Origin: Aradus depressus
Taxonomy: Eukaryota > Arthropoda > Insecta > Hemiptera > Aradidae
Direction: 5' to 3'
NCBI GenBank assembly: GCA_963662175.1
Contig: OY759226.1
Coordinates: 24,474,446-24,538,445 of the forward strand
DNA length: 64,000 nt
Below, in pieces: positions 12,601-20,834 of this stretch; position 1 is the first letter of the stretch, and the number at the start of each line of letters is the position of its first letter. The position numbers and the translations under genes were made by a program. The notes below the pieces were generated by a model that was not told the DNA's origin, made no database searches, and saw nothing but the letters and a program-made list of their open reading frames with translations.

Positions 12601-12717
12601 GAATAGTAACAAAATAATTAGACAAATAACAGAAAAGGGCACACATAAAGGCAAAACACAATTTAATTTTTTTTTTTTTTGAACTTACAAAGACAATTCA
12701 TCATAAACCACAGACAT
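569..12717 (-). CDS. Sac1: SAC1-type phosphoinositide phosphatase (SACM1L ortholog), N-terminal 414 codons, 3' end outside window
   Basis: SAC1 enzymes dephosphorylate PI4P and other monophosphorylated phosphoinositides at the ER and Golgi. I assembled ten coding exons with GT..AG borders and matching phases: 12689-12717, 12497-12591, 10575-10780, 8081-8212, 7855-7972, 6548-6735, 5235-5390, 3948-4027, 2124-2253, 569-676 (1242 nt, exactly 414 codons). The start is supported by an in-frame TGA six codons upstream and an AAAATG context. Family landmarks in order: [11 protein letters not shown] (about 11-21), [25 protein letters not shown], the stretch [23 protein letters not shown] and the catalytic CIDCLDR (390-396), a complete C-x5-R site. 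The family usually has about 590 residues, ending in two membrane segments that would lie left of position 1. The gene looks intact; its introns are full of repeats. Identity is near certain; exon 5's donor is the least sure border. Confidence 0.95.
716..1100. repeat. Copy of TTCCCC-ended dispersed repeat
   Basis: It begins with the family end TGTACTTCCCCAG and contains the body phrases for 'cattacatcggcagttatt' and 'aaaatcaaaaggtag'. Many related copies occur in the window. It lies in a Sac1 intron. Confidence 0.6.
1469..1678 (+). CDS. Small lysine/arginine-rich ORF in Sac1 intron, possible mobile-element fragment
   Basis: Read from ATG at 1469 this gives about 69 residues, [17 protein letters not shown] onward, very basic, ending TTP. 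The phrase [16 protein letters not shown] resembles the short basic repeat at the start of some insect Helitron or related element proteins, but I cannot assign it. It lies antisense within the Sac1 intron between exons 9 and 10. It may not be translated. Confidence 0.25.
   Translation, partial: KMFSLMNRKYARNYRKRKSEESSHQKEFKKPKKSSAKQMQELRQHRKENEITAQRRFHGKSTAWTLTTP
2124..2253 (-). CDS. Sac1: Sac1 coding exon 9
   Basis: It encodes residues 335-378, with [18 protein letters not shown], the conserved stretch just before the catalytic motif. The acceptor is TTTCTTAG and the donor GTATGT. Confidence 0.95.
2668..2902 (-). mobile_element. tRNA-derived SINE, head-truncated copy
   Basis: Minus-strand copy with tail-side GCCCGGGCATGAG and the CCTTCGGATGGGACGTT region, missing the tRNA-like head. 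It lies in the intron between Sac1 exons 8 and 9. Confidence 0.8.
3454..3642. repeat. Near-perfect foldback (88-nt arms, 13-nt spacer)
   Basis: Arms 3454-3541 and 3555-3642 are reverse complements with very few mismatches (for example GCTGTG against CACGGC). The arms contain a hammerhead-like motif (see 3552-3590). I see no coding capacity. It lies in the intron between Sac1 exons 8 and 9. Confidence 0.9.
3552..3590 (+). ncRNA. Hammerhead-ribozyme-like motif with two core changes
   Basis: Stem I ACUC (3552-3555) with GAGU (3587-3590); core UUGAUAA where CUGAUGA is expected; an extra U; stem II GCC with GGC; GAA; self-complementary ACUAGU; U before the predicted cut. C3 and G8 of the core are changed in both arms, so it is probably inactive. 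Confidence 0.4.
3948..4027 (-). CDS. Sac1: Sac1 coding exon 8
   Basis: It encodes residues 309-334 ([20 protein letters not shown]...) plus two bases. The acceptor is TTATTAG and the donor GTAAGT. Confidence 0.92.
4173..4420 (-). mobile_element. tRNA-derived SINE, head-truncated copy
   Basis: Minus-strand copy with the tail phrases GCCCGAGG and AGGCGATATGACC, the GAGTCCTGACT-like centre and the CTTCAGAGGG region. It lies in the intron between Sac1 exons 7 and 8. Confidence 0.75.
4533..4795 (+). mobile_element. tRNA-derived SINE, 5'-truncated copy with B box
   Basis: It begins at GCTCAAGATCGCGGGTTCGA, with a B box GGTTCGAAAGC, then the usual body to GCCCGGGCATGAG. It faces the previous copy, about 110 bp apart. 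Confidence 0.75.
5040..5205. repeat. Fragment of TTCCCC-ended dispersed repeat
   Basis: It carries the body phrases GTCGATATGTTCATTACATC and GGTAGTTATT, directly beside Sac1 exon 7. Confidence 0.5.
5235..5390 (-). CDS. Sac1: Sac1 coding exon 7
   Basis: It encodes residues 257-308: [19 protein letters not shown] followed by [17 protein letters not shown]. The acceptor is TTGTACAG and the donor GTAGGT. Confidence 0.95.
5640..6300. other. Sac1 intron stretch with two relic CUGANGA..GAAA motifs
   Basis: AT-rich intron sequence. It holds one motif at 5650-5690 (stem I GCCC with GGGC, ACGU stem III, no usable cleavage base) and one at 6188-6225 (CUGAGGA, GAA, AUAU, C). Both look like decayed hammerhead relics. 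A 5-to-6-kb stretch also has poly-A and an (AAAT)-rich part. Confidence 0.3.
6548..6735 (-). CDS. Sac1: Sac1 coding exon 6
   Basis: It encodes residues 194-256, including [22 protein letters not shown] and [12 protein letters not shown], all strongly conserved in SAC1. The donor is GTAACC. Confidence 0.95.
6930..7266 (+). mobile_element. tRNA-derived SINE, full-length reference copy (337 bp)
   Basis: The head holds an A box TAGCTCAGTGG and a B box GATTCGAAACC, as in tRNA-derived Pol III promoters. The body is unrelated to tRNA and ends with AAAACCCTAACC. A 12-bp target duplication AAAATGAGTGAG flanks it exactly (6918-6929 and 7267-7278), which fixes its ends. It lies in the intron between Sac1 exons 5 and 6. 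Confidence 0.93.
7279..7570. repeat. Copy of TTCCCC-ended dispersed repeat
   Basis: Body phrases: GTCCTTATGGACTC, CATTTATTACTTCTG, GAAAATCAATAGGTGCCG, ATTCATTCTATC. No coding capacity is evident. Confidence 0.5.
7855..7972 (-). CDS. Sac1: Sac1 coding exon 5
   Basis: It encodes residues 155-193 ([18 protein letters not shown]..., ending PIILG) plus one base. The acceptor is TTTCAG. I chose donor GTATCC because it then restores GF at the junction and the family length of this loop; the alternative GTTGTA four bases earlier would break the match. Confidence 0.85.
8081..8212 (-). CDS. Sac1: Sac1 coding exon 4
   Basis: It encodes residues 111-154, containing [17 protein letters not shown], a hallmark stretch of the Sac domain. 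The acceptor is TTTTTAG and the donor GTGAGT; phase 0 on both sides. Confidence 0.95.
8263..8446 (+). repeat. Foldback element, copy of the 15.7-kb family, opposite orientation
   Basis: It shares GTAAGATGTTGTG, AGAAATAAAA, GTTGTCTTCCCACTG and the inner inverted arms with 15667-15937, but is more diverged. It carries a mutated hammerhead motif (8392-8433) in the right arm. It lies in the Sac1 intron between exons 3 and 4. Confidence 0.8.
8392..8433 (+). ncRNA. Hammerhead-like motif, core mutated
   Basis: Stem I ACCA/UGGU; core CUAAUGA (G5 lost); extra U; stem II AACGC/GCGUU, which differs from the 15.8-kb copy by a compensating pair change; GAA; AACUGGUU; C. The changed G5 should abolish activity. 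Confidence 0.45.
8790..9455 (+). pseudogene. Penelope-like element ORF, 5'-truncated: end of RT plus GIY-YIG endonuclease
   Basis: Penelope-like retroelements encode a reverse transcriptase fused to a C-terminal GIY-YIG nuclease. The reading frame is open from after a stop at about 8785 and has no proper ATG. The first 25 codons ([15 protein letters not shown]) resemble the end of the RT part. The nuclease part starts near codon 105 (GVY) with C-x2-C ([16 protein letters not shown]) and RLKEH; Y107, Y118, R124 and E132 fit the family motif. The catalytic half of the RT is absent, so this is a dead 5'-truncated copy. It lies antisense in the intron between Sac1 exons 3 and 4. A distinct hammerhead-like motif follows 400 bp downstream. 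Confidence 0.88.
9848..9883 (+). ncRNA. Candidate hammerhead ribozyme downstream of the Penelope-like ORF
   Basis: Intact core: CUGAGGA (9851-9857), extra U, stem II GGUA-GAAA-UACC (9859-9870), GAA (9871-9873), self-complementary AGUACU (9874-9879), C9880 as cut base; stem I is UGG with CCA (3 bp). The GAAA loop and perfect stem II are notable. Confidence 0.6.
10575..10780 (-). CDS. Sac1: Sac1 coding exon 3
   Basis: It encodes residues 42-110, with [19 protein letters not shown] and [12 protein letters not shown], both typical of the SAC1 N-terminal fold. The acceptor follows a pyrimidine tract, TTTTTTTCAG; the donor is GTAGAT. Confidence 0.95.
10850..10985. repeat. Fragment of TTCCCC-ended dispersed repeat
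   Basis: Body phrases GAAAATCAATAGGTG and ACAATACATTCATTACAACG; it includes a short (AT)n. Confidence 0.5.
11085..11121 (-). ncRNA. Second hammerhead-like motif, minus strand, same family as 9848
   Basis: CUGAAGA, U, stem II GGUA/UAUC with loop GCAA, GAA, AGUACU, C, then stem I GG with CC. The flank downstream also matches the 9.85-kb copy (GUGAAAU..AGACAAUAU), so both come from one element family. Confidence 0.55.
11143..11250 (+). mobile_element. tRNA-derived SINE tail fragment
   Basis: It has only the tail portion: AGAGTCGGGCTTATG, ACAAAAGAGCGCTCTGGTAG, AGGCGATATGACC, CATAAGTCAC. Confidence 0.75.
11768..12186. repeat. Full-length-looking TTCCCC-ended dispersed repeat
   Basis: It starts TGTACTTCCCCAGAACGAA and ends AACTTCCCCTATACTTCGT followed by a tail that can fold back (GGAGAAGT). 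It has no ORF and is about 415 bp. I use it as a guide to the other copies. Confidence 0.65.
12497..12591 (-). CDS. Sac1: Sac1 coding exon 2
   Basis: It encodes residues 10-42, including [11 protein letters not shown] and [11 protein letters not shown], which match the start of the SAC1 N-terminal domain. The acceptor is TCTAG and the donor GTAAGT. Confidence 0.9.
12689..12717 (-). CDS. Sac1: Sac1 coding exon 1 (start codon)
   Basis: It encodes MSVVYDELS plus two bases of the next codon and ends at the consensus donor GTAAGT (12688-12683). An in-frame TGA lies just upstream of the ATG. Confidence 0.85.
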
Positions 12718-13650
12718 TTTCAAGGAGGGAAATCACTAACAACCTAATGGAAAAGTTTTAACGTTGCATTAAAATTCAAGCATACTAAATAATGGCAACG
12801 ATATTTAAGAAATTTAATAATTTTGATCGTGAAACATTATTTGTGCCCAAGGCCAGAAACCAACATCTTATCACTACTCATAACGCATCGTTCAAATGAA
12901 CGAATGTTGATAATGAACAACATTTGATTACTTATCTCTTTGGAATAACATTTAACATAATGAAATACCTGTAAAATTTGACCCAACATTATTAACTATG
13001 CAGTTCAAAAAGGTCAAATAGAAAAATTAAAATTTTTTAAGTAGCAACAACTTATTATGTTATTTACGATTCAATGTTTGAACATAGCCAAGGTATGATA
13101 TTGATTCTGTAAAAATACTGATCTCTTTGTCTCCCCACTTTCAGTACTTTCTGACAGTGTTGCCTCACACACTTCTACATTTATTTAAATTTTAAAACAC
13201 TACCATTAGAAAATGAAATTCGTTAATAATTAACATACAAATTTTATTTTTAGAGTTTTTTGCAGGAAATACGTATTGTAAAACGGAAAACTGGCGAATG
13301 AGACCCCACCCAAGCTAATTCTTTACATAGTACATTCTACAATAACTGGGTATTACATTCCTCTTTCTGTAATCTTACATTTCTTTTACTTTTCGCCTGT
13401 TTCAATTTGAATAATTTTATATATATTCTGAAAATTTCTAGAATAATTCTTCAAACATATATGACTTACTTGTTGGCTTCTAACATAGTCAAATAAACTA
13501 AAAATTTGTCCGGCAGTTAACGTATTAAGGAACAACATTCTTCCAATCTGTAATTCTCTATGTCAAAATGTATTTTAATTTCTACGGCGAGTATTGTGAT
13601 TGCAGAGGCAAAATAAATGAATAAAAATACTTAACTCTATTATTCGTACA
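12718..13650. other. Intergenic stretch between zinc finger gene and Sac1
   Basis: It is AT-rich with no ORF or repeat that I recognise. It must hold the Sac1 5' UTR and promoter (transcription leftward), but I see no clear TATA box or initiator to place the start. Confidence 0.4.
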
Positions 13651-13658
13651 CATACTTG

Positions 13659-13664
13659 TTTATT
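13659..13664 (-). terminator. Probable polyadenylation signal of the zinc finger gene
   Basis: AATAAA on the minus strand about 295 nt past the stop codon, the first one after it. Positions 13665-13959 would be the 3' UTR. This is a motif match only. Confidence 0.5.
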
Positions 13665-13959
13665 AAATATTATTTACAAAACTTTGTTCATAGAACAGCA
13701 CACAAGATACAACATTTATAAATCAAAACTATTATAACACTATCTGGAAGTAGGCATCAGGCGATCTGATCATGCGCGTTGTGCAAAAGGACCTGCGCTG
13801 TTACGACCATCTTATCGAAAATGAGCACAAAGCCTCTGCTCAGATCAGCGGGCGCCTGTTACCAGAAACTTGTAAATCGTGAGTAAAGGACCGGAATGCA
13901 GCGAAATAATGTGAATAGGGCACACAATTTTGTTATTTTACTTGAAGTGTTTTTTTTTC

Positions 13960-16900
13960 TCATTGTGTTGGTAATTGACATGTAATTAAATCATTATGCT
14001 TCGAAGTAAGATGTCCTTGAAGATTGGCTTTATTTACCGAACAGTAGTCACAATATTGACACTTAAATGGTTTCTCACCAGTATGTTTAGACCTAACGTG
14101 GTAAAGTACACTAGAAGATTTAACAGCTCTATACGGACATAAAGGGCATTTGTGCGGTTTTTCCGCATGTCTGGCGAGTATATGCCGTTGAAGAGATGAA
14201 GACGCTGCAGCTGTGTATTCGCAGTGGGAGCAAGCAAAAGGCCTATCGGTCGTGTGTTTCGCAAGAATATGATTCTTCAAATTAGATTGTTTCAGAGCAC
14301 TGTAGGTACACTGTGTGCATTTGTAGGGTTTTTCATTTAAATGTTTCGACCTGGTATGGTACAAGAGAGTAGAGGACGAAATAGCGCTATAACTGCATAA
14401 ATTACACTTGAAGGGTGTTTCGCCGGTATGTTTGAATCGAATGTGCGCTTGCAAGTGTGAAGATTGAACAGCACTATAATTGCAGATGGCACATTTAAAC
14501 GGTTTCTCACCAGTATGTTTAGATCGAACATGTGCACGTACTGTATTTGAAATGACAGCGCGGAAATCGCAAAATGGACATTTTAACGGTTTCTCGTCAG
14601 TGTGTCGAGCTCGAATGTGTTTTGTAAGAGTTGAGGAATCTGTAGCTTTATAAGAACATTGAGTACATTCGTACGGTCTCTCACCGGTATGTTTTGCTCG
14701 AATATGTCTTCGAACAGTGAACGGCTCCACAGCTCTATACTCGCAATGTGGACAACTGTACGGTTTTTCTCCAGTGTGAACGGCCATAACGTGTTGTCGA
14801 ACGTCAGTCGTTCTGAACGAATTGTACGGACAGAAAGGACAAGAGTGTTGTTTCCGATTTGGCATGCCATAGTGTTGCGTTCGTATGTGCGACTCTAATG
14901 AACGATTAAATGCTGTAGAATAAGAACATAAATGGCAATCGTATATCTTGGGCCTTTCGAACTTGATAGGTTCAGCTGAGATGAAATTTTCAAAAATGGG
15001 AGGCTCGATTGATTCCAAATGTTGCGCTTGAATATGTTCACGTAGCTCGTCCAGGGTAGAAGTGGAATGTCCGCAGTGGTAGCAATAAAAATCTGAATCT
15101 ACAACTGAAAATTAAAACAAAATTCAACAATATTATAAAGTTAACTAAATCAGTGGACCGTTTACGCTAATATTCATAGTTGTTTTACATAATGGCTCCT
15201 AAATTCTCACACTAAAATTGGTGTCAATAAATTCATTATATCGACAGTTATTGTTTTTTTTATGAGAATCAGGTCACACATATAAAATTTTGTGTCGATA
15301 CATTCATTAAATCAGGAGTTATCGTGTTCACAGACAGCCTTTTTTTCCTTATTTGGAATCTCGAGGTCGAAAAGTATTCCGTTGGAAATTCCGCATCGAA
15401 TTTTTGACCTATTACATAACTTCCCCTATACTTCGTATACTGCTGTATATCAGAACCATTAATTTTAAAAAATCTAAAACTTTACACAAATACTCAGAGG
15501 TGAGTGGAAAGATGGCAACAGCGTAGGGCGCGATCGACAGATGGCCGAACAACCTTCGCCTATTTCCCGAACGTCCAGACGCGCCTTGACTCCCCATGGA
15601 TACAACCAGACCATTAGACCACAGGTGCTAACACGTCACGGCGACTTCAACGCCAAGCTCTTCTTCTAATAGAAATAAAAGACGTTGTCTTCCCACTGTT
15701 TTATTTATACCAGAACCGGTTTTCGACGCAACAGCGTCATCATCAGTGGTTCATCCACCCACACAGCACAGCGGTTGGAAGATAACTGGCCAACCGCTGT
15801 GCTGTGTGGGTGGATGAACCACTGATGATGACGCTGTTGCGTCGAAAACCGGTTCTGGTATAAATAAAACAGTGGGAAGACCACGTCTTTTATTTCTATT
15901 AGAAATCTAGTCCCACAACATCTTACTATCACATATGAAGCTCTTCTTCATTAAGAGTAAGAACAGCCCTGCCTGCTCGTGTGGCGGAGTCGAGTCTGCG
16001 GAACATGTAGTTCTCGAATGCGCGCTATACGACGGGCCCAGGGCGGCGTTGATTCGCCGGACAGGTTCGTATCTGGGACTGGACCTGCCGGGACTGATGA
16101 CGGAGGCTGGTTACCTGGCTTTTGGTCGGTTCGTCTCCTCCTGGCGGAGAATCAAGAAAGCCTTCTAACCCGGCGCCGGGGGCCCCGCCGACCGTCGACA
16201 GGCGCTGCGGCGGCAGCCCCCGGCTTAGGGAAGCAGGCAGAAAAGAACCCCCGACAAGATCCCGAGCTCACTCGGTGTAAAGCACCGAAAACCAAGGATG
16301 ACCATGGACCGTAGCCATCAAGCCGGTCCACGGCCGTCCACAGCATCATGTATAATATTGTAAATAAACTGGAGAAGGTTACCCATTCCCCAACGAAGAT
16401 AGGGTGATGTGACCTACCCCCCTTCAGGGGGTTAGGGGCACCCAAAAAAAAATACTCAGATACTAAAGGAACATTCTCACCAAGTTTGGAAAAAAAAATG
16501 TTCACACCATGTACATTTGACATGGACGTGCCCACATATATATATATATAACAATAATCGCGAAAAACCGTGTTCCCGTGGCATTGAAACGTGAAATTCA
16601 GTTGAAAACTCTATCGGATTTTCGCACAATTACGATACATTGTTATACTGGAGGCATATGAAAGTAACAATCATTCAAACTGTCATTAAATATGAAATAT
16701 GGGAGAAATACAAACCTTCACATTTTTCGTCCAATATCACTTCTTTTATGTCCATTTTGGTCTCATGGAAAGGAAAAGATGAAACACATTCAACTGGAAA
16801 ATAAATTTAATTTTAATTAATTTAAGTATACACAGTTAACTTATCTCATACAAAGATCAGTTGAAGATAGTACAAGACCAACTGCCATCAAGCCTTCTAT

Positions 16901-17644
16901 ACTTAAAACTTGCCGCTCACATCAATGTTTTGTCAGAAAGTTTTAACATGAGTTTAGGTTTAAACTTCCTCAAAAAATTGGGTAGTGCTCTTCAAATGAT
17001 TCAATATTTTTAATTGGTATTAAGAAGGAATATGGGATTATTTACCCCCCAGGACTCATAGGTTTGGCACAAAACTTTCCAGAAATATTAGTGAGGTAGT
17101 CACTAAGAAAATAATAAAGTTTCAACATTTTTAGTTGAATATTGACAGAGATAAGCTCACTTACCCACTAAGATCTAGTAGATGGTTTATCCGCCAGGTG
17201 CATTCATCATGGTGTCGTAAAGATGCCAGATGTCATCCTGAAGGAGGTCGCGACAGGGACGCGCGATCTCGGATTCCGATCCAATAATCGGTTGCAGACA
17301 GTGCGAGGAGTGAGAACCCCAAACTTGCTCTTAGACTAATCGTCTTCCCTTGCCGTTGCCAATTACCGCACTGAGTTGTGAGAAAGAAGACGGATCCTGG
17401 TTCCACCAGTTTGGAAAATTGACGGAAAGTGAAACTGTTAAAATCCCTCTTAATACTAATTAGAAATATTGAAACTTTAATCATTTCTTAGCATTGCACT
17501 AACTGATGAAGATTGAACCTAGTCGATGTTTTCTTCTTAGCGTTGCAGTTTACATTAGTATATGAAAAATCAACATACAAATAAAATTATGTAATTACCA
17601 GAGTTTTCTTCCCTTTTTCCATTGGTCACTTCAACTATTTCCAT
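13960..17644 (-). CDS. C2H2 zinc finger protein with twelve fingers (422 residues, 3 exons)
   Basis: This is a probable sequence-specific DNA-binding nuclear protein. Three exons join in phase: 17599-17644 (ATG, with an in-frame TGA two codons upstream), 16716-16793 and 13960-15104. The first 40 residues are acidic with no finger. Finger 1 (49-70) is a lone finger; fingers 2-12 form a near-continuous array from about residue 91 to 410, mostly joined by TGEKP-like linkers. All fingers have C-x2-C-x12-H-x4-H, with an aromatic residue and a small residue after the second cysteine (CSYSA, CEYRA). This spacing resembles the ZFY/ZNF711 and hunchback-type families rather than KRAB fingers. I see no BTB, ZAD or other partner domain. 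The target is not predictable from sequence alone. It lies upstream of Sac1 in the same direction, about 1.2 kb apart, so they need not share regulation. Confidence 0.92.
15110..15432. repeat. TTCCCC-ended dispersed repeat in zinc finger intron
   Basis: Phrases ATTATATCGACAGTTATTG, GTCGATACATTCATTAAATC and the end AACTTCCCCTATACTTCGT. It lies between exons 2 and 3 of the zinc finger gene. Confidence 0.6.
15709..15750 (-). ncRNA. Candidate hammerhead ribozyme in left arm
   Basis: The same motif as 15818-15859, read on the opposite strand: ACCA/UGGU stem I, CUGAUGA, U, GACGC-UGUU-GCGUC, GAA, AACCGGUU, C. Confidence 0.6.
15818..15859 (+). ncRNA. Candidate hammerhead ribozyme in right arm
   Basis: Stem I ACCA (15818-15821) with UGGU (15856-15859); CUGAUGA (15822-15828); extra U15829; stem II GACGC/GCGUC with loop UGUU; GAA (15844-15846); self-complementary AACCGGUU (15847-15854); C15855 as cut base. 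All core bases are intact. Confidence 0.65.
16550..16700. repeat. Fragment of TTCCCC-ended dispersed repeat (distal part)
   Basis: Phrases GAAATTCAGTTGAAAACTC and GATTTTCGCACAATTACG, as in the last third of the family elsewhere (compare 7790, 12110). Confidence 0.4.
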
Positions 17645-20600
17645 GATTCACTTACTATTTTACATACATTCGTCTAAAATTGGATTCGATTTAGTAAAAG
17701 GAACCCTGCAAAATGACAGTTCTATAACCTACGAAATCATTCAACAGTGTTGCTGCGTCTTCCACACAAAAGGAGTATCACATGAAGCAAAGATAATGTA
17801 AACTTAAACTCATTAAAAATTAAATTTATGTAACAGAAGAATTATTAACTTCTTTAAAAAAAAAAATTGAATCAAATACTAAGAGATATTAGTTTAGAAA
17901 TTGATTGAAATTACTTAACGTTTTTGATTAGACTTCAGTCTTATAGAAAAACATTTTCTGAATATTACTGTCATTGAGTGCAAGGTGTTTCTTCACAGGA
18001 ACAATGAAATTGGTTTATGAAGTCTAACTGGAGCTGATATTGCTATAACCATCATTTGTCAAGTGTTTCCTCCCCCCCCCCCCCTCCCATTCTTGGAAAA
18101 CATTTCAATTCCCTCCCCTGAAGCAAAAAAGAAATGTTGGTACTTATCTATTATACACACACATAGCAGTCAAAAAACCATGATTGCTCACTTACCTTTA
18201 AGTCACTAAAGGCCTTAAAAAAAATCTCTTCAAAAAGTCTCTTTGGGGCAGCTAGTTATTAAAACAATTTGAAGGCTCTTTAAGACACTACATATACCAA
18301 TTAAAAAAACATGATTTCTCTTGTCTGTATGTCCTTTAAGCCACTATAATAATTAAATGTTTTAAAGGGCTTAAGCTATTAAAACCTACTTTAAAACAAC
18401 TATTTCTCTTTAGACTGCCTGATTACGGAATACATTTAAAGGATCTTTAAGACACTTATATAGGGCACCTGATTATTAAAGACATTTAAAGACCCTCTAT
18501 GGAACTTAAATTACTTTAGGCTACATGGCTATTATGAATCTATAAAGTAAGTGCTATAAGGAGCGAGTGTACCAAACGCATACCATTATTAAGAGAAACT
18601 TATCTTTAAAAAACAAACAATATACATTCTTGGATTAATTGAAAACAAAATTAACTTCAAAAGTTTTTATACGCTGGATATTAATATAATGTGTAGTTTT
18701 TATTTTAATAATTTTTATTTTTCAATAATGATTATAATATTTCATAAAGTGAGAAATCATGTTTTTTGAGTTCCGACATTTTTTATTGACATTTCACGTG
18801 TTAAATCAGTAATTGTATCATTTAAAAAAAAAATTTTGGGGGGAAAATTAAATAATTTTTTTAAATTTCAATAGCGAATTATTATGACCTTAAACCTGTA
18901 TAAATCCAGTGTTGCTATGAAATTTGTAACCGAAATCTGTAGTTTCCGGGCCGAAACTAGAGGCTGCGAACCTGGTCTAAGCGGGAGAAGCAAAACTTCA
19001 GCTATTCAGATGTAAATATAACAAAATGTCAACAATTTATTTATATATATAAATTGTATATACATATATATATACCCATACATATATTTCTTTTTGTTTT
19101 CCAAATTTTTAATAGAATGTCTAAAAATTCAAGCCTAATATTCTAAAAATGTAGGGGATTATTCTAATAAATATTCACCATCTCTTAACCCCAAAATGAT
19201 TTTGGGGCTTTATTTTTCAAACTTCTTGTAGTAGAATTGATACATTTACGGAAAAGTGTCGCTATATCAGGAATTTACGACGGAGACAACAAAAACTTTC
19301 ACCTGTCGTAAAATAAATGTCGTAAAGGAGTGGTGATGCATTGTCAGCTGTTTTCTGCTTTCTATACTTAGTTTACAACCGGAGTAGCTTGAAAGAGGTG
19401 GTCGCCCCTAAATGGCAGTAAGTATTTGCCAACATTTTCTCATGAAAAGTGCATTTTGTTTTATACTGTAACTAGTTAATATTCTCATTCATCTGCATTT
19501 GTAACCTTTTCAAACTGGTATAACCTGCTATCTGTTATCCTTCAGGAATTACCAACTTAAAACTATATTGATATTCTAAATTTTATAATTGAAAAACGAC
19601 TAAACACAAATTTCTGGAATCCATTGTGAATAAATACGTTATTAAATTAGATACGATTGTTCATATAGGTTTGATATATACTTCTTATTCACCTTTTCAT
19701 AAATAGATAATTTATATTAGCTAAATTAATTTTAAATAACAATTGAAAAAGTTTATTTCTCAAAATTAAATGATCAATTGTTTTTTTTTTAATTAAGCCT
19801 AATTTTGATAGATTACCTGAAATCTTGCCAATCATCTGAATTAGAAAAACAGGTTATTTTAAGATTACAAATATACACGTTATGTATTGATTTACGTGAA
19901 AATAACGATTTTTTAAAAAAATTTACAAAGAAAAAATCACAATAAGTGCTATTCATGTGACAAAAATCGTTATCAATGTAATCAAACAGGTAGGAACTGC
20001 TATCTATGTAAAAGGCTACCTTACACCGGTAAGATTGTTCACAGCTATCCTTTCTGTTTTCCACATATTATGTCCCTTCTTATAAATCCTATTACTTAAT
20101 TATATATTTTCATGATTTAAGAAAAAATAAAAAACTATATTATATATATGCTTTCTAACAAACGGCATTAGTTACCACTTGACTAGTAAAGATTTCAACC
20201 ACTAGAGCGCTCCCAATTTTGAGATCGATATATAATGTGATATTATTTGATATTAAAATTTAAATTTATTTTAAGTTAATCTTTTAAATGTATGTTAGGT
20301 TTATGTACATATATTTTTTTCGAAAGACAAAATACTGTGAAAAAAATGGACACATAAATAATACGTAATGTAAAAAGAAAAAAACAAAATTCTCTGAATT
20401 ATGACTGAAGTGAGAAGGTTTTTCCAAGCTACACTGTCATGGGACTTTTTTATTTTACTTCCTGAGCCATACATAGTATGGAGTAAGTTATATTTTTAAC
20501 GGAATTTCTTGTTTTCCAACTTCCCATAATAGAAAAATGGGTTAGTGGGCGAAAGAATTTCGATTTATTTCTTGTGTTTCTCTCTCCTCTGATTTTTTAT

Positions 20601-20800
20601 TAATAGTCTCTATATATGAAGTTATCCCGGATATAGATGAATTTCTCGCTCCAGAAAAAATTCTCAGGTGGCCCCTCGGGAATGAAAAAAAAACTGGGAA
20701 TTCAGATCCTATTGAGAAGAAAGTCTAACAATAACATTTTTTTAATATGATATATAAACTACATTGTAGTTTCTCAGCAGCATTCGTATGCATACATCAT
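17645..20800. other. Gene-free AT-rich stretch upstream of the zinc finger gene
   Basis: It must contain the zinc finger gene's promoter. I see no ORF with coding character. Positions 18190-18540 hold a degenerate tandem repeat (TTTAAAGG..CTTTAAGACACT phrases, roughly 110-bp spacing). A run of Cs lies near 18070. Confidence 0.4.
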
Positions 20801-20834
20801 ACTACAAGAAGTATTACTTGCCCCCCCGCCCCCC

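Larger units (their letters stand above)
15667..15937. mobile_element. Foldback element carrying hammerhead motifs, inserted in LINE
   Basis: Arms 15667-15778 and 15790-15901 are inverted with only scattered mismatches; a 36-bp single-copy tail follows on the right. A perfect 12-bp target duplication AAGCTCTTCTTC (15655-15666, 15938-15949) splits the LINE frame, showing true insertion. No ORF. A diverged copy sits at 8263-8446. Confidence 0.9.
15499..16449 (+). mobile_element. R1-clade-like LINE, 5'-truncated and decayed, C-terminal pol fragment
   Basis: It encodes with frame breaks TDGRTT.AYFP and then, after the nested foldback, [16 protein letters not shown] and [15 protein letters not shown]: the C-terminal zinc-knuckle region of R1-type pol. 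A G/C-rich 3' UTR ends in a short A run. An 11-bp target duplication AAATACTCAGA flanks it (15488-15498 and 16450-16460). It lies in the intron between exons 2 and 3 of the zinc finger gene. It is a sister subfamily to the 39-kb element with a different 3' UTR. Confidence 0.85.

Noticed and set aside
17233..17484. 83-codon minus-strand ORF in the first intron of the zinc finger gene
   Set aside because: No domain, no splice sites that would join it in frame; exons 1 and 2 already join in phase without it.
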